Assembly: GCA_022494885.1 (NCBI GenBank)
Contig: JAGVSM010004964.1
Span: 62,001-126,000, forward strand
Length of the DNA: 64,000 nucleotides
Source: Micrasema longulum
Lineage: Eukaryota; Arthropoda; Insecta; Trichoptera; Brachycentridae
Direction of reading: 5' to 3'
In this document: piece after piece, positions 1 to 11,155 of the stretch
Layout of the letters: each line of letters opens with the position of its first letter
Numbering within the stretch: the first letter of the stretch is position 1
Position numbers and translations under genes: made by a program
The notes under the pieces: generated by a model
Told to the model about the DNA's origin: nothing
Database searches by the model: none
What the model saw: only the letters and a program-made list of their open reading frames with translations

Positions 1-165
1 TCCTTAAAATATTTTGGTAATTTATCGTGAAAAAATTTATGTATAAATATCAATATATTAAATTTAAGTCTCCTTCTTACAGATAACCATTTTAGTTCAT
101 CTCTCATTTTTTTTACATTGCTATATTTATTTTTCTTAAGAACTTTACCCAGAATACATAGGTAT
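1..165 (-). pseudogene. Non-LTR reverse transcriptase C-terminal relic (runs off left edge)
   Basis: The minus strand reads NVKKMRDELKWLSVRRRLKF and then an IFIHKFFHDKLPKYFK-like tail up to base 1. A short conserved block with LKWLSVR(Q)RL followed by IF.HK...LP.Y is typical of the region after the RT thumb in jockey/CR1-type LINE ORF2 proteins. The frame is lost above about 165. This is a decayed fragment, not a host gene, and the clade is not certain. Confidence 0.55.
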
Positions 166-331
166 GGAAATAAGTTCGAAAAAATATTTGAAATTTTCAA
201 TACTAACTCTGTTAATACATCAAAATGTAATCTTACTCGATATTTTTTGGAAAAGGAATGAATTTATTAAAAAATATATTATTAAATTTAACTTTCTTTT
301 CTTGGATACGTATTTTTGTTTATTTCTTTAT

Positions 332-615
332 AATTTGGTAATGTATCCAAAATAAAACAAGTTTATTGGATTGTAATTCTACATTATTTTTTATAAATAT
401 ACAAAGGGTATATTGTGACGCGTTTCGTCTTGTTAGGACATTTTCAAACAAAAAAACTATTTTTATTTTTTATATATATTTATATTTAGTTTTTTTGTTT
501 GAAAATGTCCTAACAAGACGAAACGCGTCACAATATACCCTTCGTATATTTTATAAAAAATAAAGTAGAATTACAATCCAATAAACTTGTTTTATTTTGG
601 ATTCATTACCAAATT
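332..615. repeat. Long near-perfect foldback (inverted repeat), MITE-like
   Basis: Bases 332-459 and 487-615 are almost exact reverse complements (about 128 bp each) around a short AT-rich loop. Both arms begin with AATTTGGTAATG and contain GTCCTAACAAG next to GAAACGCGTC. The two small reading frames here exist only because the arms are complementary. No transposase is present. The arm motif resembles the hammerhead-like repeats elsewhere in the window but lacks stem II. It could be a foldback/MITE element or a head-to-head pair of Penelope-type terminal fragments. Confidence 0.85.
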
Positions 616-1137
616 AAATATGGAATTCTACCAATTATCTGCATACACAATAAATATTTCTTTATATATAATTTATACATTTGTGGATTTATTGCCATAT
701 TCCAACTGATAAATTATTAAGATTATTTGAGCTTTTATATTTATCCAAAAAACGTATTATTTATAAAGTATTATTGTAGCATTATTTTTCTTTTTCATTA
801 TTACCTAGCTAAATACTAGCCACTTTATGTTTATGTTAAATTATGCTTAATTTTACTTTTTTATATTTATATTTAGAGCATAAAATTTTCTCACTTTGAT
901 TGTTATCTTTTTTTGTCATCTTGGATATTTTATGTTTCTCTTTTACTTTTTTGTAGCTTAAAAAAAATAAATTACTTTAACTAATTTGTTTAGTTTTATT
1001 AATTCAGTTGAATTATAAAGTTATGTTTCAAATTATATGTAACATAATGAATTGTTCACTGCTGTAATTATTACTGTAAAAAACAATATTGAAAAAGGTT
1101 CCTCAAACCGTTAGTATAAAAATAAATAAATAAATAC
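616..1137. other. AT-rich spacer with LINE-tail-like end
   Basis: No coding signal. The stretch is very AT-rich and ends in an ATAAATAAATAAATA run near 1119-1135, like the 3' tails of LINEs elsewhere in the window. Confidence 0.4.
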
Positions 1138-1460
1138 AACCATAAATCTGTATGAGAGAGTACGAAGATAGAACTCATAACAAGAAAGTCAGAGACGCTG
1201 TTCTGTGGCCGTTGTCAGTGTAAAACAGTTCAGTTGGTTATTGGCAGTGATGGGGGGCGCACGTAAAATGAACGGACTATTTATGATTTTTCATTTATTT
1301 TGGTATAACTGGACATTTCATAAAATATGAAAAAAGGAATTATTAAACGGAATGATCATATGTTTTTTTTTAAATGCCTGAGCTTTAGAATTTTCCTTTT
1401 TTGCTTGTGGTAACACGATGTTACATCACCGCGCGTTATTTATCAGTCTTTTGAGAGTTA
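1138..1460 (+). repeat. Dispersed repeat, copy 1 of 2 (partner 52190-52510)
   Basis: Contains GAACTCATAACAAG, then CAGTGATGGGGGGCGCACG, and later GGTAACACGATGTTACATC. The same blocks occur in the same order and orientation at 52190-52510. The pair is roughly 310 bp with several indels. No reading frame spans it. The family is not recognised; it may be the untranslated or 5' part of an element. Confidence 0.6.
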
Positions 1461-1489
1461 AGAAATAATATTAAATAATACTGACCATA

Positions 1490-1741
1490 TTTATTTATTT
1501 TGACTCGTACGAAGACTCTTCTTCCTTTCATAGTTTAATTTCCCTTACTAAACGTAGACGCATTTCTGATCTGTCATTTCTCTTCAAAATTTTAAACAAT
1601 TTTATCGATAGTCCATATCTCTTGGAGCGTATTTCAATCAATTGTCCCGCAAAGTCAACACAAGTTCATTTTTTTAATAATTTATTGCCCAAAAAAAATT
1701 ATGTTGCTGCTTCAAATTTAATTTATTTTGTCCCCATTTAG
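1490..1741 (+). pseudogene. Jockey-like LINE ORF2 C-terminus
   Basis: The frame from about 1502 gives SLTKRRRISDLSFLFKILNN and then FIDSPYLLERI, closing at a TAG at 1739-1741. The R-R...DL.FLFK.LN...D.P.LL order matches the C-terminal region of jockey-type ORF2. There is no start codon and the RT core is absent, so this is a 5'-truncated copy. AT-rich DNA to about 2130 with an ATAATAATA end may be its 3' UTR. Confidence 0.65.
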
Positions 1742-2130
1742 ATATTTTTAATACAAAATTTTGTGACTTCAAATAAAAACTTTTTGAAACACTGTAAAAT
1801 AAAACATTTGTCAGTGTGTAATAAGTTTATGTTCTTTTAATTATGTTTATTTTATTATAATTTAAAAAATTTTGAATTAGTCAACTATATTATGAAAATC
1901 CCTCTCCTCCACTCCTCCACTGTATTTCCTCATCCCTTAACCTTCTTAAGAGCTCTTTTTTTTCTCATGTCTTATAAAATATATTATTTTTCTCTTTACT
2001 GTGTAACATGTTCTCTCATAATATTTGTGAAAAACTTTAACTGGATGTATGAACTATTTTTATATATTGTATTTTTATATAACAACTGTTGTTTTTCCTT
2101 AATAAATAATAATATAAAAAAATCAAGTTA

Positions 2131-2372
2131 GGCCTCGTGGTGTAATGGTCAGCGCATTAGCTTTCCATGCAAGAGGTCTCGGGTTCGATTATCGGCATGG
2201 TTGACATTAAATATTGATTTAAAAGGGTGTTTTCACACTAGAATATTTCTTTGTCCCTGGACTGGTACCTGAAGCGTAAGACTGATCATCTTACCTGCAT
2301 ATTCAAAAATGATCAAGATACACTGCGATTGGTGTACCATTGGGTGCGGAAAGGGAGTGATAATGATGATGG
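2131..2372 (+). repeat. tRNA-derived SINE, family 1 (full-length-looking)
   Basis: The head (2131-2203) looks like tRNA-Gly: GGCCTCGTGGTG start, box A-like TGTAATGGTCAGCG at 2141 and box B GGTTCGATTAT at 2182. The anticodon loop reads TTTCCAT. The tRNA-unrelated body follows (GTCCCTGGACTGGTACCTGA, then TACACTGCGATTGGTGTACC) and ends near GATAATGATGATGG. The acceptor stem does not pair and the body matches copies at 42128, 42990 and 46334, so it is a SINE and not a tRNA gene. Confidence 0.8.
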
Positions 2373-2534
2373 TATTAAGTTTGTCCAGCACCGTTTTGTA
2401 AGAAAAGTGGCATGGTTGATCGGATTGCAAAGGGGTAAATTCTAACGTTCAAATAGAGTAATCTGTTAATCTTCTGTTCAAATATTATAACCAACCATAA
2501 AATATGAATTAAAAAAGAAAAAAATATTTGGCTA

Positions 2535-2870
2535 AATGAATGTGAAAATCCCCCAAGGTGCATTAACGGTAAAGTTCTGCATTTCTTTTGCTACTCTGGT
2601 CTATCATGTGCAACCCTCTTTAGCTCAGATCTTCGTAAAAACCCTTCAAGGTATTTTCGGCAAGGGCGCCACTTCTATTTTCCACCCCCAGACATCCCTT
2701 CTATTACCTGCTGTATGAGATCCTCATAACGCACTATATTTCCAATCCATATAGCACGTCTTTATCATGGTCTTAAGCAAGCGCCTTCTCCTTTGAATCT
2801 TCCAGGAACCTCGTCATTTGTGATGCGGTCTCTCCAGGAAATTGCCAGAATTATTTTATAGGACGACGGT
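2535..2870 (-). pseudogene. LINE ORF2 C-terminal relic of the 'ITNDEV' type
   Basis: The minus strand reads ISWRDRITNDEV, then RRAIWIGNIVRYEDLIQQVI, then EGMSGGGK with stops and frame changes, then RKYLEGFLRR and ELKRVAHDR. This order (SW.DRITN.EV, a W.GH..R-like block, IEG..G.R.RGR) is the C-terminal segment of RTE-like LINE polymerases. It is heavily mutated and different from the RTE family at 43433 or 52938. Confidence 0.6.
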
Positions 2871-3425
2871 TCAGAAAACTCTTGTCACTTTTCTGTAAGT
2901 TATAGTTTTGTAAAAGCCTCTTCCACATAAATAAATAAAATTATGGCGTAGTGTTGCAGTTTTCCATCAGGGGCGGGAAATTTGACAAATGCGAAATTAC
3001 ATTGAAATTCGTTTTGAAAGGAAGTGACGTAGACACGCAAAATGGCCGATTTCGCGACGGCGCGAAATTCACCGGATGTCACAGCTTAAGGGAGGAGACT
3101 CGACAATTTACCTCAAATTCTTACTTATGTAAAAATATAAACACGAGCGCCATTTTCATTTTATATTAGACTCCGCCTTCTAACGTTTTGCTGCGAAAAA
3201 CACGGTAATATAAAACTGGTGATTTTTTATCAGATTATATTGGTAATACTGTCTCATGTTGGAGAGGGTTCAGAAAAAAATCTGAGGTATCTCTTCATGA
3301 TAGAGAACGGTACTTATCAGTGGCTATATCCTATTGTAATGACATATTGAAGCTAGATTACAAATAATCTTGCAGCTACAAAACGCATGGACGAGTGGAA
3401 TTCTAGCAACTTAAAATTAACGTTT
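2871..3425. other. Unassigned DNA; dispersed motif at 3370-3393
   Basis: No coding signal recognised. At 3370-3393 the sequence CTTGCAGCTACAAAACGCAT plus GGAC is the reverse complement of the motif repeated three times inside the mariner insertion at 60652-60940 and also seen at 25951. Confidence 0.4.
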
Positions 3426-4100
3426 ATTTTTTTTATTTATTTGGAAGTTCAACAAAAAATACATACATTTTTTTAGTAAGCATTACTAACGTTCTTTATA
3501 TATATTCTCAATTAAAGAACTCCACCATCTTTCATAAATTATATAAAATAAGTGTGTGAAATCAATTTAAGTTATAATAAAGATTAAGTTTAGTGAAAGA
3601 TAAGAATAAAGATTGATTTTAAGAAATAAAATTGGGTTAAACATAAGAAAACACATTTTTTTTTTAAGAAAAGAAAAGAGAAAATAAAAACAAATAAGAT
3701 GTAATAAAATAGACTAAAATTAATTTACATACACAAAAATAAGGATTAGGATTTAACAGACTAGATAATTTGTCAAGTGTTCATGCTAAAAAGTAAAAAA
3801 TTAAAAATTGAATTAAAAATGTTCCATTACAATATTATGGTTAGCAAAATAAATCAAGATACCCGAAAGGTAGCTTTTGCAGATTGTGGGTAGTGCTGGA
3901 CATGTGGCTAACAGGCTGCTTGCGAATTCCTGGAAGATGTTAGATGCACAAATATGTGCAATTACCGAGGGATGCTGCGTATTATTCTTAGTGTCCATTT
4001 TGGTCTGAATCGTTTCGTTTTATGATAGGTACATTCCCACCCAATGATTTTTTAGTTTTTTTATTTGAAAATATTGATTTATTAATTTAGGACAAAATAC
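3426..4100. other. Probable minus-strand LINE 3' untranslated DNA
   Basis: Starts with TTTATTTTTTTTATTTATTT, the reverse complement of an AAATAAA-type tail, followed by AT-rich sequence without a convincing reading frame. This layout equals the minus-strand 3' ends seen at 21490 and 44610. Coding residue further up (to 3998) was not recognised. Confidence 0.35.
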
Positions 4101-4119
4101 ATAGTTTTATTACAATATT

Positions 4120-4417
4120 TGAGTTTGTACAAATGTTTGTCGACAAAATAATGGATTTCAACCCCTCGGGAGTCATTAAGATTAACAAATTACAACAGGG
4201 ATGGAGAATATCTTAAAGAAGGCAATATGGAAATGTGTGCATTTACAGGGCTAATGACTTGTCATTGGCTAGTTTAAGTGGCCATTTTACACACTGTGTA
4301 ACATTCACCATTTTGCCAATGTTTGAACATCCATATTTCTTCAATTACTGTAAATGCCTAGACTTCCATATTCCCTTCTTTAAGATATTTTTCATTCCTG
4401 TTGTAATTTGTACATAG
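4120..4417 (+). repeat. 380-bp family repeat, foldback copy
   Basis: Contains the family signature: a TTACAACAGGGATGGAG block, CATTTACAGGGCTAATGACT, GTGGCCATTTTACACACTG and GAACATCCATATTTCTTCAA. At about 4350 it switches into the inverted end (TGTAAATGCCTAGACTTCCA) and closes with CCTGTTGTAATTTGT. It is therefore a short foldback version of the repeat also at 9015, 11340, 20400, 26490, 37190 and 57965. Confidence 0.75.
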
Positions 4418-4744
4418 TTTTACTTCACATGTTAAATTACATTAAATAAGATATTTTATTTGTACAAAATATTCCTAATCAGTAAAAGTGCTGGTATGAG
4501 GGGATATAATATATTATGACACTATTTAAGATCGATAAAATAACGTCACATACGTATCATTCGTCACATGGGCTGTAAGAATTGTATTTTTAAAGTGTTT
4601 TTTAAAGTATGAATACGTCTTGTATATCTTTTTAGTCATTAGAAAGTGTATTGTGAAATTTTACCTCTGTATAAGCAAAAGTGTTTCTTTTTCTGTAAGT
4701 CCTAGGTTGTTCGTTACTTAAATTATTTGACACTCTTGTATTTT

Positions 4745-5640
4745 GGATGTATATTTATTTTATTTTATTTATTCATATTTTTCGCTTACAAACCATAATT
4801 AATTATTAAAATAATGTGACCTCACTGCTGGGGTTACCCGTGCCGAAGACACTTAACAATACACTTTTTTTAAATTACATTTGAGAATAAACAAAGAAAA
4901 CTTACTTAAAAAACAGAGATAATTAACAAATATTCAGACAGTTTTAAAAACAAGGTATTTATGTATATCTATATTATTTATATAACAAAACACACAAAGA
5001 AAATAACAAAAACCTTACATAAGCTATACACTTGTGGAGCTGTTGATTCAATATTGGTATGGGCGAATGAGACAATCCATTTTACTTTTACCCAGCTCCA
5101 CTATCCATTTTTTTTATAGCCTTTTTAAACATTTTCTCGTTACTAATTGTTTTAATAGATATAGAAGTAGGTTATAGATTTGAATCGAATAATACTCAAA
5201 ATCCCTTTGTACGAAAGTGGTATTAGTTTGTATTTGTTTAAGTTGTCTATGTGTTGAGGATCCAGTGATTAGGCGGTCTCCATGGTGTAGTGGTCAAGAC
5301 GCTCGACTCACGCACGGAAGCTTCCGGGTTCGATTTCCGGTGAGAACACAAAAATTTCAATGAAATTTTTCTCAAGCCTGGGTGTTCTGTGATATAATTC
5401 ACCACTTTAATGGGGCCTCCTGGCCTGATGTGGTAAAAAAAAATAAATTGTATGTGATGTAGGTATTGTGGGGGTTATGTCTTTCATTTGAGTAAGAGTA
5501 GTTTTTGAATCCGTAAGTGAGTATTGTCTTAGCGTATAATTGTTTTGGTGTCATAAGTTGTGATTTATGGAATATTTCTTCAGTAGATGTCTGTATCGGG
5601 ACTCTGAGTATTATTTTAACTATGGATTTTTGTGCAACAA
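4745..5640 (-). pseudogene. LINE 3' end, family C, split by a SINE
   Basis: Reverse complement of the element at 38790-39580: the 3' tail (AATAAATAAA-like, 4745-4790), a GTGACCTCACTGCTGGGGTT block, and coding remnants ending in the FGQRDFEYY-like region. The upstream coding part resumes at 5447-5640 (bases matching VFVAQKSIIKIILRVPIQTS of the other copy). Between them lies SINE 5272-5446. The protein is a jockey-type ORF2 C-terminus. Both halves are frameshifted. Confidence 0.7.
5272..5446 (+). repeat. tRNA-derived SINE, family 2, nested in a LINE
   Basis: The tRNA-like head GTCTCCATGGTGTAGTGGTC (box A region) and GGGTTCGATTTCC (box B) is followed by a body with GCCTGGGTGTTCTGTGATAT and an A-rich end (TGGTAAAAAAAAATAAA). 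It interrupts LINE family C, whose intact counterpart at about 39060 has no such segment. It is a SINE and not a tRNA gene, because the anticodon arm does not pair cleanly. Confidence 0.8.
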
Positions 5641-7080
5641 ATATTGAAGCTCAAATTTAATTTTAACGTTATTAGACCAACGAGTGTATGAGAGTGGTAT
5701 AAGGATTGATTTATCATTGTGTATGTTATTAAAAGATAGAAATTTAATATATTACCTTGTGAATATCTAGTCTAAAAAAAGTTAGACAGACTGATAATAT
5801 CGATAAATTTTTATATCTTTGAGTCTTTAATTTTTTCCTTTTATTTTCTCAGTGCAACAACAGCGTATTTTAGAATGAGAAATTGGTATAGGATAAAATG
5901 AAGTTGATTATGATGTAAGGATTGGTAATGGGATTTTTCACTCCACTTAGATTGAAAAAGCAATAACACAAAATTTAGTATACTTTCGCTCGACTGCACC
6001 TTATTTTTTTATTCAACCTTGTAGGTCGTAAGAAAGGTTGTTCTCAACATTTACGGCCATAAAACAGTGTGTTGATAGACATTTAAACAGAGACGTGGAA
6101 CTTTTTTACTAAGGGAAAACGGAAATCCAGGTATTTGCTACGTAAGAGAGGCAGCAGGCTAGCAGGATAGCGGACGCATAAAAACACGTTTTTCGTAGGT
6201 TCACGGAATATCTACAATATACCAGTTAACATTTTTTTCAGAGGCATTTTGCAGTATTGGGCCCCAGGGTTTTTACCATGTTGAACCCTGACATAAAGGC
6301 GTCTGTCAGTTACAATGTTTACAATACAAGAAAAAGGTGACTAAGTGATAAGGGGTAAACCTTTCTATATCCTGTAAAGTATTTTTATGACTCAAAGTCG
6401 TGCTGCTTTTAATTGTCAAATATCGCCTAATTGTTATAATTTATGTGTTATTTTTACTTTTCATGTTTAGTCATTTTCATTTGTTTTAATTTTTTTATTA
6501 TTATTAGTTTTTACATGTATGTTTCATTTTTTAATTAGATTATTATTCTCTAATTTACATTTGTGCTTAAATTTTTATTACTATTACTATCGGAATGTTT
6601 TCAAATCTATAATAATGATATCTCATTTCTTAACTTTTAATGGTGTATTTTTTAATTTCCCCCCTCCTTATCCCCTCTTCAAGCATTTTTGTCCTTATCC
6701 CGCCCAATTTACAGTAACTTAATGTTCTTAAAATTAATATTTAAAAAATATTTGATTATTGAGTACTTGAAAATAACATTTTTATATGTATAAATTGTAT
6801 GTATTTATTTGATATGTAATATATATATTCTTTACTAACTTTGTATTCTATGTGGAAATCTGTTATTGGTTCTGAGTTTATACACTATATCTGTTTGTTT
6901 ACTAAAAATATGTATGTAGAACTGTTGATTTCCCTAATAAAATAAAAATAAATAAAATATTTATTTTGAATTTTTGATAATGTTTGAAATTTTTAAGCAT
7001 AATTTTTATTTTTGTTTTTTTATTTTATTTAAGAAGGTGAAATATGAAAAGAAAAGATATAAAAGGAAAAATAATGAAAC
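5641..7080. other. AT-rich DNA with one probable LINE 3' end
   Basis: No protein family recognised. The stretch 6420-6958 is T-rich and ends in CCCTAATAAAATAAAAATAAATAAA, very like the LINE 3' end at 46130-46180 (GTTGATATCCCCAATAAATA), so it is probably a plus-strand LINE 3' UTR. The remainder shows nothing assignable. Confidence 0.4.
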
Positions 7081-7265
7081 CCACTAAACTACGAGACCGG
7101 CTTGTCAGCAGGTTTCTTATTTTTCCTTTACAAAGAACAACGCTAGAGAAACTTTATAATTTCAAAAAGTAATATAAACATTATGAAAAACTAAAAGCAT
7201 ACGTATTTTTACACAAAATTTATTTACAAAAAACAAAATAGATGATTGTTGACATGAAATAATAA

Positions 7266-7450
7266 TCAATATAAAGCCTTGTTACATATGAGCCATTGAA
7301 TTATTTTTTCCTTAATTGTTTTGTCAACATTTTCTTTTAAGGTCTGCTTAGGAATCTTATTAAAAAATTTAGTAAATGTATAATGAAGTGTTCTATGGTC
7401 ATACTTGTTTACAAACCTCGGTACCGACAAGCTTTCACGTTGTGCTAGCC
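7266..7450 (-). pseudogene. LINE ORF2 extreme C-terminus
   Basis: The minus strand gives an open frame LAQRESLSVPRFVNKYDHRT, then LHYTFTKFFNKIPKQTL, then KEKIIQWLI and a stop (7266-7268). Short C-terminal blocks with a VPR...KY..R.LHY...K..N.IP pattern are seen at the end of LINE ORF2 proteins, after the RT domain. No upstream RT is visible, so this is a 5'-truncated copy. Clade unknown. Confidence 0.5.
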
Positions 7451-7724
7451 TTGTATTGTGTGTATCTATACACCTTTTCTAGTAGTTACTATCAAATTGA
7501 TATATAGTAACAAATTTGAGTCATAAAATAGCATTTACGGACAGGCACCCTTGTTTTTCAAAAAGTAATGAAATGAAAAAATACAATGATAAAAAACAAA
7601 TGTATAAAATAAGGTCTTATCTAAACACAAGAATTTCTTAGCTAGTTGGAACCTAAAACAAAGAAACTCTGTACATTTTAAAACTATAAAACACATGCAT
7701 AAATAAAAAATGAATAAATAAACA

Positions 7725-7904
7725 TTTTTATTTTTTTTATTTTTTTTTATTTATTAATAAAACATACAAGACATGAATATCATGATATTATATTCCCAGG
7801 AGTTGTACGAGAAAACTCATTTGGGACGGTACATAAAAAAAATAGTACATTTCTTGTAACAATACATAGTATACATTTAAACAATAAAAATTTAAACAAA
7901 TTTT
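7725..7904 (-). repeat. LINE 3' UTR end, family D (minus)
   Basis: Begins with the reverse-complemented A-rich tail (ATTTTTTTTATTTATTAATA) and carries CCAGGAGTTGTACGAGAAAA. This matches the reverse complement of GAGTTTTTTGTGACTCCTGG at 14084-14103. No coding sequence is attached. Confidence 0.5.
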
Positions 7905-8086
7905 AACAATCTATGAACTTAATATTAAAAAAGGAAAGAAAACATTTAAACAATCTGTGAACTTAATATTAAAGAAGAAAATAAAAACATTCAAACAATC
8001 TGTGAACTTAATATTAAAAAGAAAAGAAAAACATTTAAACATTCTGTGAAATTAATATTAAAAAAAGAAAAGAAAAACATTTAAAC
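7905..8086. repeat. 44-45 bp minisatellite, four units
   Basis: AACAATCTATGAACTTAATA-type units begin near 7905, 7950, 7994 and 8038. Each ends in an A/G-rich spacer and ACATTTAAA. Unit lengths are 44-45 bp, with a few substitutions. It abuts LINE family D sequence and is probably part of that 3' UTR. Confidence 0.8.
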
Positions 8087-9010
8087 CTAAAACACAATAT
8101 ATAGACTATTATTGTAAGACTTTAATCACAGTACTTACAGCAGAGGTGTACTCGTATTTTTTAGCGTTTTTACCCATATTAAGGTCTCTGATACTTATCT
8201 GTGCGTAGATTTTCACAGTTACTGTTATCAATATGATTTTTTTTGGGTAATCTCGTGTAAGTTGGATTACACTTATTTGTTTATAAATAAGGTCGTTAAC
8301 ATCACATGCCACGCAGACAATGCAGCCATAGTGATGGTGAGAACATATCCATCTCAGTTAGTAAACATCTGGATGCCTAAGAAATGTCGTATAGTACAAT
8401 GAACACATGATTATTGGAAACATAATTCGGATATACAAAACGTGTGTCAGACCAAATTATGGTGTATACAACAGAGGCGAGGATAGATAGAGAGAAAAGA
8501 AAAACACGAAAACCCAAGTAGAAAAATCAAATAGAAAAATTGAATAACTGCTCAGAACGTCAAAGATGAAACTAATAAGGGCAATCGAAGGGAAAACCCA
8601 AAGAGGCAGAAATCCGGAGTCAAGAAGTTAGACAAAATCGCGATACCCAGGGCATAGTAACAATGTTCTTCTTTTTCTTATTGTTTTAATATTTTCTTCT
8701 GTATTCCCTCGATTAAACGCAAAGAGTTGTCGAAAATGTTTACATCAGACTACTTGAAATTCCGTTTTTAAGGCTTGTAAAAACAAATGCAACACACATC
8801 AATAATTTAATTAGCAAGATTATCTACTCTTTTTTCAATAATCAAAAACCCTGTTCCAAAAACAGAAAAATTCCTATGTATGAAGCTCATGTCAAATCTA
8901 AAATATGTTATATGCAACAACTAGTGGAACAGGAACAAAATGACATAAACAGACCACAACGAAAGCGAAATAAAATATTGAAGCTAGTATACGACCTCCC
9001 TTATCTAACA
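8087..9010. other. No assignable content
   Basis: Mixed-composition DNA (8330-8660 is less AT-rich than its surroundings). Small reading frames show no family resemblance I can recognise. Confidence 0.4.
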
Positions 9011-9385
9011 CTCCCCAGGGAGTTGAATCCAGTTCTTCTCTTCTAAAATTTGGACAAACTCAAAATATTGTTGATAAATCCACCTGGTCCATGAAGAAGT
9101 ATAAAAATTTTCAGGCGTTGCCTAGTATGTAGGTGAAATAATTTAATTAAATGAATCTCACCCGCATAAATAAAGGTTTCAGCTCTATAACTTCACAAAC
9201 ATTAACAGATGAAATAATTTAAGGAATATAGATGTTCATATATGGGCAGAATGGTGAATGTTACACAGTGTTTAAAGTGGCCACTTAAACCAGCCATTGA
9301 CAGGTCATAAGCCCCGTGGATGCCTAGACTTCTAAATTACCTTCTTTCAAATATTCTTCATTTCTGTTGTAATATGTTAAAATTG
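9011..9385 (-). repeat. 380-bp family repeat, near-complete unit
   Basis: Reads CCCAGGGAGTTGAATCCAG, then TCAGGCGTTGCCTAGTATGT, GAATCTCACCCGCATAAATA, GGTGAATGTTACACAGTG, GTGGCCACTTAAACCAGCC and ends CTGTTGTAATATGTTAA. It represents one full unit of the family in minus orientation. No reading frame is conserved between copies. Confidence 0.8.
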
Positions 9386-9829
9386 GTATAGTTTAATAGT
9401 CTATTAAAAAATCAAACAAAAACCAATCAACTTCCTCTTTATGTTGAACATTTTTTCTTTGATAAATAATAAATACAGGCGTATATAGATTGTAGAATTG
9501 TAGATGACCATTTCAGAACCACCGTCTTTACAGAGTAGTAAGAAAAGGCATAATTTCCTTTCGTTTTTCCTCCCCTAAATATTCCCTTGTTTTTCACACT
9601 TCTACTTTCATTTTCCCGCTTTATTACATTTTCATATCCGGCAGAAGAAAGCGGGGAATCCCCGGTATTGTGAAAAGAAATTGGGAAAAGAAATAAATTT
9701 AATTTAATTACGAAATTGAAAATCATTCGAGTGAATAAGGTTTAGCGTCATATTGAATCAAGAGGAATAAACAAAGCAGAAACCCGAAAATAATCAGTTT
9801 AACTAGGTTTTACTTTTTTATTTTATATT
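9386..9829. other. No assignable content
   Basis: AT-rich. A 95-codon frame on the minus strand (9439-9726) has no recognisable motif or domain and is probably chance. Confidence 0.35.
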
Positions 9830-10628
9830 TCTAAATTTTATATATATTTTTTATTTATTTAACTTTTTGTACAAAATGTTATTTGTACATTGGCGGGCTT
9901 ATTGCCAAACGGCAATTTCTTCCAACCAACCAATAAAATTAAAGTTTTATTTTTACAATTCAAGTTACAGAACATATTCAAAAGAAAAAAAAGATTAAAA
10001 AGCTAAAAATATATAAAAATAGAAATAAACTTATTTGTTTATAAATTACCTTAAATCAAAACTATTACTCAATGGGAAAAAGGAAAAAAGAGGAAAAAGG
10101 AAAGGAGGAGAGATTAAGAAAGAGAAAGGAGATGTTTCTTCAGACGTGATTAAAACAGAGATAACGTAGTAACATCTTTGATGGTGGATGGGAGATGATT
10201 CCACAGTCGAGCCGCATGGACACTATATGAGTTAGAGAAGAAAAAGGAATTGTGGATGGGTATTAAGAGAGTGCCTTGAGAATTAGAACGAAGAGGTAAA
10301 CCATGAACTGATAAGCGTTGAAATTTTCACACAGGTATATAGGAGCGTTAGGACTATGAAGTACATTGAACAGAAGTGAGAGGGAGTGATAGTCTCTCCG
10401 CTGCCTAATTTTGAGCCATTTCAGTTGCCTACGATAATCAGAAATGTGGACATATTTCCTAAGACCACAAATGTACCTTATGCATGTATTCTGAAGTCTT
10501 TCAAGTTTATCGAGTTGCTCACAGCCTAAATCAGTCGTGGAAACATCAGCGTAATCTAGAATGGGTAGTAGTAATGCTTGTACAAGGGTGCATTTAGTAT
10601 TAATGGGTAAGAATTTTTGCAAATTCAT
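9830..10628 (-). pseudogene. LINE ORF2 C-terminus with 3' UTR, family B
   Basis: Minus frame 10628-10263 gives LLLPILDYADVSTTDLG (RT thumb-type block), then LERLQNTCIRYICGLRKY and YRRQLKWLKIRQRRDYHSL. A frameshift near 10300 moves the end to a second frame (HNSFFFSNSYSVHAARLWNH LPSTIKDV). The L.YADV...L..LQN.CIR.I.....D....YR.QL.WL..R.RR order is a jockey/CR1-type LINE C-terminus. The 3' UTR (9830-10100) has GGGCTTATTGCCAAACGGCA, matched by the element at 11725. Confidence 0.75.
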
Positions 10629-10779
10629 TTAATTTTATTCAAACAAATACATAAATATTACAAAAAATACAATCATAACGAATCCCAAACTCTATGAAGC
10701 CAAGGGCCCTGTGTTGAGTTGGAATACAACATAATGGAAAGCACGTTCATAATTGAATAATAGCAAAAATATTATTATA

Positions 10780-10984
10780 TAAACACATATATATTTCAAA
10801 CGGCATCTGGACAACACAATTAATAGCTGTCTCCTGCAATGGTCTCTTCCTTTAGACAAAATCCAGACCTGTACACTCTTCCTGAAAACGGCTTACGTTT
10901 ACGAAAACTTAATATGTTAATCCAGGATATTGAGCACTCTTGGGGCCACAAAAGAGAAATTCCTCTAAGCGTACGTCGATAAAG
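10780..10984. other. Unassigned
   Basis: The minus strand at 10840-10960 contains short LINE-like patches but no frame that I can assign with confidence. Confidence 0.25.
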
Positions 10985-11155
10985 CCCGGCAAAGGCCAAA
11001 TGCCCGTGGTTTGAATTCCACTCTAGCCCAACTTGATTCCCGTTTTCTAATAGTGAGTTATTTTACAACTCGTTGAAAATAGCCCACAAAATGAAAAATT
11101 TGGGTAAATCATTAGAACCAAAGTATTTCTTTTTTCTTAAAAATAAAAAAAAACT
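10985..11155 (+). repeat. tRNA-derived SINE, family 3, 5'-truncated
   Basis: Begins in the box B region (CCCGTGGTTTGAATTCCACT) and continues with the body CCCAACTTGATTCCCGTTTT, GTGAGTTATTTTACAACTCG and a T-rich then A-rich end. The same body follows the complete head at 47218-47400. Confidence 0.7.

Noticed and set aside
1892..2131. 79-codon hydrophobic frame as a membrane protein
   Set aside because: It is in AT-rich LINE 3' UTR-like DNA; Phe/Leu/Tyr/Ile richness follows from base composition.
2131..2203. Possible tRNA-Gly gene (also 43122, 46334, 47218, 5272)
   Set aside because: Boxes A and B are present but acceptor stems do not pair, and the same non-tRNA body follows each head, so these are SINEs.
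3813..3998. 61-codon minus-strand frame (MDTKNNTQHPSVIAHICASN)
   Set aside because: No family recognised, no flanking support, and length within chance expectation.
7905..8086. CRISPR-like array
   Set aside because: Units are contiguous 44-45 bp tandem repeats with no unique spacers, in an eukaryotic transposon context.
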